DNA of 64,000 nucleotides from Anaerococcus sp. (lineage in GTDB: Bacteria; Bacillota; Clostridia; Tissierellales; Peptoniphilaceae). The notes beneath the pieces are model-generated. The model did no database searches and was not told the origin of the DNA. It worked only from the letters and a program-made list of their open reading frames with translations. Positions 57,023 to 64,000 of this stretch are shown piece after piece. The DNA lies in contig JAUNLG010000003.1 in assembly GCA_030532385.1 (NCBI GenBank), positions 48,685-112,684 on the forward strand, given 5' to 3'. Made by a program: the position numbers and the translations under genes. How positions within the stretch are numbered: the stretch's first letter is position 1; each line of letters starts with the position of its first letter.

Positions 57023-58396
57023 TCATAAATTGCCTAATAGCTTTTCTAAGAGCTTAATAACCTTTGCAAGGTCTGATAAACTTGTAGAATAGCTACTATC
57101 ACCTTTCTTATATTTTACCCCAAGAGAGATTATTTTCACTTTTAGATCTTTAAATATCATTGACCCATCAAGTGAATATTGGGTTTTTACAACCCTTAGG
57201 TCTTCTCCAAAGATTTGCTTATAAGTCTTTATAAAAATTTCTTTAAGACTTGGATCTTGATTTTTCCACTTACCAACCTCAAACCTTTTACTTAGTATGG
57301 ATTGTGAAATATTAGCAGCCAATTGTGTCTTATCAATCATAGCTTGCATGCTTTCTTCAGATAAAGACCTAAATACAATAATCATATTTATGTAATTTTT
57401 GAGTGTTTTTATTAAAGCTAAGTTACTAGATGAGACTAATTGGTCGTCAACAGAGTTTACAAAGACAGATCCATTTGGAATAAGCTCTATAAAAGAAGCT
57501 AGATGGTTAAAGGATTCATTTGTAATCGGCTTTAGTTTTCTACCTTCAATTTCCTTTAGGGAAATTGTCATATCAGGTTCATACTTTAAATTTTTTTCTA
57601 TAGATTCATTTTTTACTATTTCAAAAATATTCTCAAGTTCAGCTTTAAATTCCTTTTTGATAATGAAATCGATTGACCCATTTTGAGGTATATAATTATA
57701 GGCAGAACCTGCATTGATAGATATTATATCAAGGTCTACACTTGCCTTGATTTTTCTAATAAGGCCTAGTATAAACTTTATAGCATTTAGCTTAACTCTA
57801 TCTATTTGCTCACCTGCTTGGCCTCCTGATAAGTCATCTAGGCAAAGCCTATATGTTAGATACTCATAATCAGGTTCAAATCTTTCTACCTTAACTTGGT
57901 TTAAAAATAGTTTAAGAGCAGAAAATTCGTCTGCAATGCAATCAGCTTGTTTTAAGTTTAAATTAATTATATTATCAGTTCTTAAAATTTCCTTTAGGGT
58001 GTTTGGGGCATAGTCATTATTATTTGTTAGAGAATTTTTTGAAATTAAAACATCAAAATTTTCACTAGAATACTCTAGCAAATATAAAATGCCTATTAGA
58101 CTAGCAAGTACATTTACTGAAGACCTTGCTAGCAGTCTAACTTCTTCCCCATCTTTTTGAATTTTAAAAGCTAAATTTTCTTTCTTATCATCAATATTTA
58201 TATGGAATAAGACCTTGGCACTATTACCCTTTTTTATATAAAAGGATTCACCAACTTCGTGAATTATACATGATTTATCCTTAGCTTTTGATAAAAAAAT
58301 TTGTATAAGATCACTTAGCCTAAGCTCATCCTCTTTATAAAAAGGCAGGTTTTCTATATAATTATCAAGATTATCTATATTTATTTTATAATCCAT
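57023..58396 (-). CDS. PepD-like (M20C) protein without metal ligands, probable pseudoenzyme
   Basis: 457 residues that follow the aminoacyl-histidine dipeptidase (PepD) fold end to end. Alignable landmarks: DLSGGQAGEQI near 188-198 (PepD LKGGHSGGEI), INAGSAYNYIPQNG near 227-240 (NGGTLRNAIPRE), PNGSVFVNSVDDQLVSSSN near 307-325, and PSLKEIFIKTYKQIFGE near 382-398. The metal-site segments have changed: FHINID near 64-69 for AHLDM, RLLARSSVNVLAS near 87-99 for the GADNGIG segment, ISKNSLT near 118 for the TEE segment, VKTQYSLDGS near 403 for HAGLECG. It therefore probably cannot cleave peptides. SD AGGA. Role unknown, perhaps peptide binding or regulation. Confidence 0.75.
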   Translation of the reverse strand: MDYKINIDNLDNYIENLPFYKEDELRLSDLIQIFLSKAKDKSCIIHEVGESFYIKKGNSAKVLFHINIDDKKENLAFKIQKDGEEVRLLARSSVNVLASLIGILYLLEYSSENFDVLISKNSLTNNNDYAPNTLKEILRTDNIINLNLKQADCIADEFSALKLFLNQVKVERFEPDYEYLTYRLCLDDLSGGQAGEQIDRVKLNAIKFILGLIRKIKASVDLDIISINAGSAYNYIPQNGSIDFIIKKEFKAELENIFEIVKNESIEKNLKYEPDMTISLKEIEGRKLKPITNESFNHLASFIELIPNGSVFVNSVDDQLVSSSNLALIKTLKNYINMIIVFRSLSEESMQAMIDKTQLAANISQSILSKRFEVGKWKNQDPSLKEIFIKTYKQIFGEDLRVVKTQYSLDGSMIFKDLKVKIISLGVKYKKGDSSYSTSLSDLAKVIKLLEKLLGNL

Positions 58397-58404
58397 AATA
58401 ATTC

Positions 58405-59154
58405 CTAGTAGTACTTTTTGACTTCTACATCCTTACTAATTTGCTCAACTTTTTCTAGGTAAGCTTCTTGTCTTTTTTCCATGATAAGTCTTTGTCCAAC
58501 TTGATCTTTAATGGTCTCATAATCATTTACTTGATTATTTTCTATGTTTTCAAGCTTTATTATATGATAGCCAAATTGAGATTTTACAGGTTCTGATACC
58601 TCACCAATTTCTAGACTATCAAGACCCTCTTGGAATTCTTTGACCATTACTCCCTTTGGGAACTTGCCTAAGGATCCACCATTATCTTTTGAAGGGTCCA
58701 TTGAATACATTTTTGCAGCCTCAGAAAAGTCAAGACCCTTATCGATCTCTGCTTTTATGGATTTTGCCTTTTCCAAATCTTTAATAAGAATATGGCTGGC
58801 TTGGTATAAGACTGGTGGATTTAAAGTATCTTTATGGTCTTCATAATAAGCCTTTATTTCCTTATCATCAATCTTTACTGACTCAAAGATCTTGTGCATG
58901 GCATAGTTTATCATCATATTCCTCTTAACTTTATCAAATTCTTTGAGGAACTCTTCATCCTTATCCAGGCCATTTTCGTAAGCATCTTTTAATAAAAGCT
59001 CTTGGTTTACAATCTCATCAGCTAGTGCTTTTTTTCCTTCTTCGTTGTTTAAACTTTGGTTATTTTCAATATTTGCCAAAAGTTCATAAACATCGCTTAG
59101 ATAAATTTTCTTTTCATTAACTTCTGCTAGAAGTTTATTATTATCTTCTGTCAT
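58405..59154 (-). CDS. Parvulin-type peptidyl-prolyl isomerase, apparently cytoplasmic
   Basis: 249 residues. N-terminal SurA/PrsA-like helical region (about 1-105) and a parvulin domain: YQASHILIKDLEKAKSIK near 116-133, FSEAAKMYSMDPSKDNGGSLG near 143-163, FQEGLDSLEIGEVSEPV and QFGYHIIKLE near 191-200. Unlike PrsA there is no signal peptide or lipobox; the protein starts MTEDNNKLLAEVNEKKIYLS. It is therefore probably a cytoplasmic chaperone-like isomerase. SD AAGGTATAA within the cvfB-like end. Confidence 0.88.
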   Translation of the reverse strand: MTEDNNKLLAEVNEKKIYLSDVYELLANIENNQSLNNEEGKKALADEIVNQELLLKDAYENGLDKDEEFLKEFDKVKRNMMINYAMHKIFESVKIDDKEIKAYYEDHKDTLNPPVLYQASHILIKDLEKAKSIKAEIDKGLDFSEAAKMYSMDPSKDNGGSLGKFPKGVMVKEFQEGLDSLEIGEVSEPVKSQFGYHIIKLENIENNQVNDYETIKDQVGQRLIMEKRQEAYLEKVEQISKDVEVKKYY

Positions 59155-59962
59155 TTATACCTTCCTTTAAAATTATTTTATCATCATATATATTTATATA
59201 TCCATCTTTATATAGCCTACCTATGGCTCTCTTGAAAGCTGACTTGCTTATTGCAAATGTCTTATAAATCTTATCAGGCTTTGACTTATCTGATAGGCCA
59301 AGCTCACCATCATGATCATATAAGTAATCAAGAATTTTATCACTATCAGAATCAATCTCAAGGTAGGCTCTCTGCCTTAAAGATAGGTCTATTTTTCCAT
59401 CATCTTTGACAGCCTTTACCCTTGCTTCTATAAGTTCACCTTCAACATGAACTCCTCTTAATTCTTTAATCCTTAATAATGAATCATACTTATTATCTAT
59501 GGCTACAAAGGCCCCTATAGATTTATTAATAGAATAAATCCTTCCGCTTACTTCATCATTTTCCTCATAGGTATGGTCATTTGATAAAAGATCTCTTATT
59601 TTTGAACTTAAATATACATATCCATCTCTATCCTCTTTAAAGGTTACAGGGTAAGTCATTTCTATTATTATCCTATAAGTTCTCTCTTCAAAGGGCATAA
59701 AGATAGATCTTTTATCTCCTATCTGAAAGTAAACTCCATTTTTATCAATGCTAATAGCCTTAAGGGAGTAGATCATTCCTATTTGATAAGGAAAATCTAG
59801 ACTTGCCCTTAAGATCTTTCCTTGATCGTGGTAAATTATTGCAGGTACCATATCTCCAATTTTTTTACCCTTTAGGTCTTTTTTATCTATTTGTGCATCT
59901 CCAAACTTTGTTTTAAGATAGGCTTTATTTTTACTAAATCTTTTTATTTTAAACTCTTTAAT
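59141..59962 (-). CDS. cvfB: CvfB-like S1 RNA-binding protein, apparent AUU start
   Basis: 273 residues if started at ATT 59960-59962. The frame is open from the yitT stop, and its first 37 codons read naturally (IKEFKIKRFSKNKAYLKTKF...). They contain no ATG, GTG or TTG. AGGAG ends six bases before the ATT, perfect spacing. The first ATG (59849-59851) lacks the N-terminal S1-like strand and has its GGAG only two bases away. S1-like domains fill about 1-190 (ELRGVHVEGELIEARVKAVK near 157-176); a winged helix closes the protein (FAISKSAFKRAIGRLYKDGY near 239). CvfB proteins bind RNA and affect virulence gene expression in Staphylococcus. Confidence 0.82.
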   Translation of the reverse strand: MKEFKIKRFSKNKAYLKTKFGDAQIDKKDLKGKKIGDMVPAIIYHDQGKILRASLDFPYQIGMIYSLKAISIDKNGVYFQIGDKRSIFMPFEERTYRIIIEMTYPVTFKEDRDGYVYLSSKIRDLLSNDHTYEENDEVSGRIYSINKSIGAFVAIDNKYDSLLRIKELRGVHVEGELIEARVKAVKDDGKIDLSLRQRAYLEIDSDSDKILDYLYDHDGELGLSDKSKPDKIYKTFAISKSAFKRAIGRLYKDGYINIYDDKIILKEGINDRR

Positions 59963-59971
59963 AATATTCTC

Positions 59972-60808
59972 CTAATTTTTATCTATTGTAAAGCCCCTAC
60001 CTAAGACTTCAGAAACTTGGTAGTTAAAGATAAAGGCATTTTCATCAATTTTTAGAATCTCTTCTTCCATTATAGGATAGTTCCTTACAGCAGTAACAGT
60101 CATTATTACCTTTTTTTCCTTAAGCGAAAAACCTCCTTCTGCTTGAAGTAAGGTCACTCCCTTATCATACTTCTTAAGAAGCATTTGATTAATTTCTTCA
60201 TACTTATCAGAGATAATATAGATAGCTATTTTTCTTCCAAAACCCTGGATAAAATAATCTATCCCTATAGATTGAATTATAATAGTAAGAGCAGCATAAA
60301 GGGCCAGCTCTATTCCAAAGACTAAAACTGATAAGGATACTACTGTAATATCTGCTATAAACAAGGAGACATGCATGGGTAAATTTGTAAGTTTTTTTAA
60401 AATAGAAGCTATTAGATCTGTTCCGCCTGTTGACCCTCCTTGATAAAATATGATAGAAAGGCCTAGGCTCATTATTATTGCACCAAAAACTAGGTTTATA
60501 ATTTTATCATGGGTTAAAATTACATTTGGAAAAATTTTTTCAAATATTATAAGACATCCTGAAAGACTAAGAGATGCAAAAAGTGATCTTTTTGCAAAAT
60601 CAAAGCCCAAAACTACTATTCCTAAAATTAGGACTAGGATATTAAGGCTAAGGTTTGTCACTCCCACACTAATTTTGGGAAAAATTGTAGCCAATACTAA
60701 AGAAAGTCCAGAAACTCCACCTGCTGCTATATCTTGTTGGATTAGGAAAAAGTATAAACCAATAGCTAGCAAGAAGGTCCCTAGAAAAATCCATAAATAT
60801 TTTTTCAT
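59972..60808 (-). CDS. YitT family membrane protein (DUF161 plus DUF2179)
   Basis: 278 residues. Five or six membrane helices with QQDIAAGGVSGLSLVL near 24-39 and YQGGSTGGTDLIASIL near 122-137, the repeated DUF161 motifs, then the soluble C-terminal DUF2179 domain (GVTLLQAEGGFSLKEKKVIM near 218-237). Transport is often assumed for the family but not proven. ATG at 60806-60808 has GGAGG six bases before it. Its TAG stop is part of the Shine-Dalgarno of the next gene and in the same frame. Confidence 0.9.
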   Translation of the reverse strand: MKKYLWIFLGTFLLAIGLYFFLIQQDIAAGGVSGLSLVLATIFPKISVGVTNLSLNILVLILGIVVLGFDFAKRSLFASLSLSGCLIIFEKIFPNVILTHDKIINLVFGAIIMSLGLSIIFYQGGSTGGTDLIASILKKLTNLPMHVSLFIADITVVSLSVLVFGIELALYAALTIIIQSIGIDYFIQGFGRKIAIYIISDKYEEINQMLLKKYDKGVTLLQAEGGFSLKEKKVIMTVTAVRNYPIMEEEILKIDENAFIFNYQVSEVLGRGFTIDKN

Positions 60809-60835
60809 CACATTCCTCCTCTTTCCTATAGTAAA

Positions 60836-60864
60836 ATGTTATCATAAAACTAGTATACATTCAA
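60836..60864 (-). promoter_or_regulatory. Promoter candidate of yitT
   Basis: TTGAAT (60859-60864), 17 bases, TAACAT (60836-60841) on the minus strand, between the pts-unit terminator and yitT. Confidence 0.5.
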
Positions 60865-60880
60865 CAATAAAAATCTTAAG

Positions 60881-60929
60881 AAAAAGTAAAACTCCTACCT
60901 AAAAAACCTAAGATCTTTTAGGTGGGAGT
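60881..60929 (-). terminator. Terminator of the pts unit with two competing hairpins
   Basis: On the minus strand ACCTAA-AAGATC-TTAGGT-TTTTTT is one terminator. A longer alternative pairs 60916-60929 with 60891-60904 (14 bp, one mismatch) and is followed by TTTACTTTTT. Both use the same 5' arm. Confidence 0.8.
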
Positions 60930-60933
60930 CCTC

Positions 60934-61830
60934 TTAGCTTATCCAGTTTGGAACTAATTGATTAAAATAATCATACATTTCTAATATCCTAGACCTCTCT
61001 TTACCATCTAGGAAGTGGGGTTTATCTTCATTTTCATTAACTTGATTATAAAGAATTACATAAGCTTGGTATAAACTTAAAAGCCTAAAGAATTTTCTAC
61101 TTGGTCTTTGCCCATCAAAGTAGGCCTCCACAACTCCTCTAGCAAATACAGGATGTGTTATTGCAAGTTTGTTTATATCAACAAAATCAAAGATCCCATC
61201 GCCTAGCTTTATCTCCTTAATTCCCCTAAGGTCTAGGTTAAGATTACCATAAACCCTTATATTTTTATCATTAATATTGCCATGGATTAGGTTATTAGTT
61301 GTATTTTTACTTAGGTGGATATTATCTTTGATATGGTCTATATATATATAGTCTTTTTCAGTTTTTTTATCTGAAATTCCATGCATATAGAATAGGTAGT
61401 TGGCCTTGGTAGTAAAGTCCTTCTCCCAGTCAACTAGGATATCTGTACTGGTTTGATGGAATTTTTTTAAGATTTGACCAAAATTAAATCCTATCCTAAA
61501 TTCATCTTCTTCACTTGCCTTTGACAAAAAATCCTTTAGTGATTGTTCATCCCTATATTGAAAAATCTTATAAGATTTTTTAAGGTCAGGGAAAATTCCC
61601 TGCTCATAGATCCTAAGACTATCTATGCCTATATCTCTTAGCCTTTCTTGGATGAAGCTTTCCTCACTAATATCCTTATGCTTATCTATATCATAAAGGG
61701 ATATTACATAAAACTTACCATCATCAGTTCTTACTCTAATTTTTCCCTCAGATATCTGCTTAATTTCTTTTATAGTCCCATCTTTTTTAAATAAGTCAGT
61801 ATGTTTTAAGAAATCATAATTTGAAGTCAT
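60934..61830 (-). CDS. Kinase-fold (APH-like) protein lacking catalytic residues
   Basis: 298 residues resembling aminoglycoside phosphotransferase/choline-kinase folds. A beta-rich N-lobe is followed by FNFGQILKKFHQTSTD near 124-139 and the catalytic-loop region NLIHGNINDKNIRVYGNLNL near 190-209. The catalytic HGD reads HGN here, no lysine stands in the beta-3 position (KFYVISLYDID), and the metal-binding IDF motif is not recognisable (GIKEIKLGDGIFDFVDI). It may be a pseudokinase or a much diverged kinase. It follows ptsI with two bases between, so it belongs to the pts unit. Confidence 0.7.
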   Translation of the reverse strand: MTSNYDFLKHTDLFKKDGTIKEIKQISEGKIRVRTDDGKFYVISLYDIDKHKDISEESFIQERLRDIGIDSLRIYEQGIFPDLKKSYKIFQYRDEQSLKDFLSKASEEDEFRIGFNFGQILKKFHQTSTDILVDWEKDFTTKANYLFYMHGISDKKTEKDYIYIDHIKDNIHLSKNTTNNLIHGNINDKNIRVYGNLNLDLRGIKEIKLGDGIFDFVDINKLAITHPVFARGVVEAYFDGQRPSRKFFRLLSLYQAYVILYNQVNENEDKPHFLDGKERSRILEMYDYFNQLVPNWIS

Positions 61831-61831
61831 T

Positions 61832-63535
61832 TTATTTATGCTCTTTAACTAATGTTTCAACTTCCTCAGCTTCTTCACAGTCTAAGACTTTTTTAGCAAA
61901 GTCTTTTTCTTCTTCTACACTAGAATTCATTATGATATCTTTAATTTCTGCAATCTTTGCAGATGATCCAGAAAACTCATCTAAACCTAGACCCATAAGA
62001 AGTTTAGTCGCCTCTGTATCAGAAGCAAAGGCTCCACACATTCCTGTCCACTTTCCTGCCTTATGACTTACATCTATAACATGTTTGATCGCTCTTAAGA
62101 CTGCTGGATTGTAGTTTGAATAAAGGTCTGCTATATTGTCATTTCCCCTATCAACAGCTAGGGTATATTGGGTAAGGTCGTTTGTTCCTATTGAAAAGAA
62201 GTCAGCATACTTTATAAACTTATCAGCCATTATTACAGCTGCAGAAGTCTCAACCATGATTCCTACATCTAGGTCCTTATTATAGGCTATTCCTTCCTTA
62301 TCTAAGTCTTTTTTGATATCTTCTATAAGCTCACGAACTTTCTTAAGCTCACTTGGGTTTATAACAAATGGCACCATGATTTTAATATTTCCAAAGGCAG
62401 ATGCTCTTACTAAAGCCCTTAATTGGTCTTTAAATATATCCTTCTTGTCTAAACATAGCCTTATTGCCCTATATCCTAAGAATGGGTTTTCTTCTTTTGG
62501 AAAATCAAAATAGTCAAGGCCCTTATCTCCACCTATATCAAGGGTTCTGATGATAAGAGGCTTATCCTTTAACATCTCAGTAGCCTTTTTATATATTTCA
62601 AATTGATAGTCTTCACTTGGGAAATTATCACTTTGCATATATAAAAATTCTGTTCTGAAAAGACCTACTCCATCACAGCCATTTTCAATTGCTATTTCAA
62701 GGTCTTCTATATTTCCTATATTTGCAGCAACCTCAATGTGCTTACCGTCCTTACTAACTGCCTTTGAGTCTTTAAGGTCTTTTAATCTTTCCTTACGAGC
62801 CTTTTCTTCTTTGATTATGCCCTCGTATTTTTCCAATTCTTCTTGGCTAGGGTTTACAATTAGAACACCTTCATTACTATCAATTATAGCCTTCTCTCCG
62901 CCCTTCACCTTTTTTGATACATCTGCCATGCCTACTAGGGCAGGTATGTCTAGGGTTTGAGCTATTATTGAAGTATGGCTGGTCTTTCCACCAAGGTCTG
63001 TAGCAAATCCAACAACAGCTTCTTTATTCATATTGGAAGTATCTGATGGGGTAAGCTCTTCTGCAATTACTATTGAGCCTTCGGCAAGGTTGGCTAAGTC
63101 CTTTGCCTTAATGCCCTTTAACTTATACATTACTTGAAGACCAATATCCTTATAGTCGCTAGCTCTTTCTCTTAGGTAGTCATCGTCAATTTGGCTCATA
63201 ATTTCAACCATTTCTTTAACGGTTTCATCTAAGGCAAGCTCAGCATTTTTTAAATCGTTATTGATCTTTCCTTCGATAGTATCTGTAAAGTATGGGTCTT
63301 GGAGTAATTCTGTATGAGCTAGGGCAATATTTGCCTGAGTCTCACTTGCTCCCATTAGTTTTGAAAGGTCATCTATATAGGCATCAATCGCTTTCTTAAC
63401 CTTGTCAAATTCAGCCTTAGTATTAGCCTTTGTAATCTTTGATTCATCTATCTTAATCTCTTCTCTTATAAATAGATATAAATTACCAATAGCTACACCA
63501 CTACTTGCCTTTAAGCCTTCATATCTTTCGGTCAT
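61832..63535 (-). CDS. ptsI: PTS enzyme I (phosphoenolpyruvate-protein phosphotransferase)
   Basis: 567 residues, family length. The phosphohistidine lies in DLGGKTSHTSIIAQTL near 181-196; the PEP-binding domain has GVGLFRTEFLYM near 290, DIGGDKGLDY near 345, GIMVETSAAV near 437 and SIGTNDLTQYTLA near 459, with active Cys in GMCGAFASD near 510. It passes phosphate from PEP to HPr for sugar uptake. A long hairpin separates it from ptsH, which probably keeps EI below HPr. SD AAGGAG. Confidence 0.98.
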   Translation of the reverse strand: MTERYEGLKASSGVAIGNLYLFIREEIKIDESKITKANTKAEFDKVKKAIDAYIDDLSKLMGASETQANIALAHTELLQDPYFTDTIEGKINNDLKNAELALDETVKEMVEIMSQIDDDYLRERASDYKDIGLQVMYKLKGIKAKDLANLAEGSIVIAEELTPSDTSNMNKEAVVGFATDLGGKTSHTSIIAQTLDIPALVGMADVSKKVKGGEKAIIDSNEGVLIVNPSQEELEKYEGIIKEEKARKERLKDLKDSKAVSKDGKHIEVAANIGNIEDLEIAIENGCDGVGLFRTEFLYMQSDNFPSEDYQFEIYKKATEMLKDKPLIIRTLDIGGDKGLDYFDFPKEENPFLGYRAIRLCLDKKDIFKDQLRALVRASAFGNIKIMVPFVINPSELKKVRELIEDIKKDLDKEGIAYNKDLDVGIMVETSAAVIMADKFIKYADFFSIGTNDLTQYTLAVDRGNDNIADLYSNYNPAVLRAIKHVIDVSHKAGKWTGMCGAFASDTEATKLLMGLGLDEFSGSSAKIAEIKDIIMNSSVEEEKDFAKKVLDCEEAEEVETLVKEHK

Positions 63536-63555
63536 TATTAATATCTCCTTGTTCT

Positions 63556-63668
63556 AAAAAAAGAGTTGTTGCCCAATAAACACCTCATTTACCATGGTCC
63601 CTGGATCACTATTTAAAGCTTAGGGTCATATGATGAAATGATAGATGTTTATAATTTTGCAACAACTC
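63556..63668 (-). promoter_or_regulatory. Structured ptsH-ptsI spacer: nested hairpin with T-tract (attenuator)
   Basis: The arms GAGTTGTTGC / GCAACAACTC (63563-63572 with 63659-63668) enclose further nested pairings: 63576-63584 with 63644-63652 (one G-U only in the minus-strand RNA), 63585-63590 with 63636-63641, and 63599-63602 with 63622-63625. Seven Ts follow on the minus strand. It functions at least as a terminator between ptsH and ptsI, and its size suggests a regulated one. Confidence 0.75.
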
Positions 63669-63680
63669 CTTCTACTTTTA

Positions 63681-63941
63681 TTATTCAGATAAGTTATTGA
63701 TAAATTCTACTAATTCATCTGCAAATTTCTCTTCATCTTCACCATCAACTACTAAAGTAATTTCTGTTCCTTTAGCAATTCCCAGGCTCATTACATTAAA
63801 GATTGATTTTGCGTTTGCTTCTTTACCTTCTTTGATTATTTTAACATCACCTGCATAATTTTTAACAAATTGTACCAATGATGCTGCAGGTCTAGCGTGT
63901 AGTCCTGTTTCATTAGTTACAACAACTTTTCTTTCTGCCAT
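63681..63941 (-). CDS. ptsH: PTS phosphocarrier protein HPr
   Basis: 86 residues. His15 lies in TNETGLHARPAASLVQF and the regulatory Ser46 in NAKSIFNVMSLGIAKGTEI, the site used by HPr kinase (gene at 5.3 kb). It carries phosphate from EI to EIIA and, as P-Ser-HPr, signals catabolite repression. AGGAGG precedes the ATG. The promoter is only partly inside the window (TATAGT box near 63980; its -35 would be outside). Confidence 0.98.
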   Translation of the reverse strand: MAERKVVVTNETGLHARPAASLVQFVKNYAGDVKIIKEGKEANAKSIFNVMSLGIAKGTEITLVVDGEDEEKFADELVEFINNLSE

Positions 63942-64000
63942 TATTGATTGCCTCCTATTTATTTATTACAATTTTATTTTACTATATTTTTTTTATTTAA

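Noticed and set aside
59851-59972. Frameshift or stop readthrough joining yitT to the CvfB-like gene
   Set aside because: Both genes are complete by family length, the stop is followed by a well-placed ribosome site, and an AUU start explains the open frame more simply.
60450-60902. 150-codon plus-strand frame opposite yitT
   Set aside because: Mirror of a clear membrane protein gene, without Shine-Dalgarno; its end runs through the yitT promoter and the pts terminator.
63556-63668. Miniature transposable element between ptsH and ptsI
   Set aside because: It has terminal inverted repeats, but no target-site duplication or second copy is seen in the window, and the T-tract fits a terminator.

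Overview
The window is strongly AT-rich and densely packed. It carries the housekeeping genes of a low-GC, Gram-positive anaerobe. Pointers are a pyruvate:ferredoxin oxidoreductase, HPr kinase/HPr/EI, IreB, SepF, RNase J, two DUF1292 proteins, Prp with an extended L27, and strong Shine-Dalgarno sites. Gene content and order fit a Peptoniphilaceae-type member of the Firmicutes such as Anaerococcus; that name is inference. I see no rRNA, tRNA, CRISPR, prophage or insertion sequence.

Layout. Nearly all genes lie on the minus strand, so operons read from high to low coordinates. 64-55 kb: ptsH, a long attenuator-like hairpin, ptsI and a kinase-fold gene; then yitT, a CvfB-like gene with an apparent AUU start, a cytoplasmic parvulin, an M20-like pseudo-peptidase, DUF1292, a radical SAM protein and a P-loop protein, ended by a terminator. 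55-49 kb: unknown gene, RluA-type pseudouridine synthase, ROK glucokinase, a two-component system and a lipoprotein. 49-46 kb: rdgB, phosphoesterase, membrane protein, HAD phosphatase, tandem hairpins and an unknown gene. 46-41.5 kb: ruvCAB-queA-tgt-yajC. 41.5-30 kb: recJ, RSH, dtd, MBL hydrolase, aspS, RseC-like, glyA, der, plsY, gpsA. 30-27.5 kb: sepF, ylmH, lspA, ung. 26.6-11.6 kb: nifS-like/thiI; L21-Prp-L27 behind an L21 leader; then obg-yhbY-nadD-yqeK-rsfS-comEA-Rrf2-alaS-ireB-ruvX-DUF1292-fur-RNase J-trmR-trhP. 10-5.3 kb: pepP-uvrC-hprK. 5.0-1.5 kb: nifJ alone with its own promoter and terminator. 1.4-0 kb: an Asp23-family gene and fakA, which runs off the window.

Only three genes are on the plus strand: pepT, a 76-residue charged protein behind it, and a DEDD-type nuclease-like gene whose -10 box is so close to the ATG that its mRNA may be leaderless.

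How the genes work together. The clusters cover ribosome and tRNA maturation (Obg, YhbY, RsfS, Der, Prp/L27/L21, ThiI, Tgt/QueA, TrhP/TrmR, YlmH), DNA repair (UvrC, RuvABC, RecJ, Ung), PTS phosphotransfer and its HPr kinase, stringent response (RSH), and lipid entry points (FakA, PlsY, GpsA). The least ordinary items are the AUU start, a PepD-like protein that has lost its metal ligands, a kinase-fold protein in the pts operon without catalytic residues, the ptsH-ptsI hairpin, and an L27 with a divergent Prp cleavage region.
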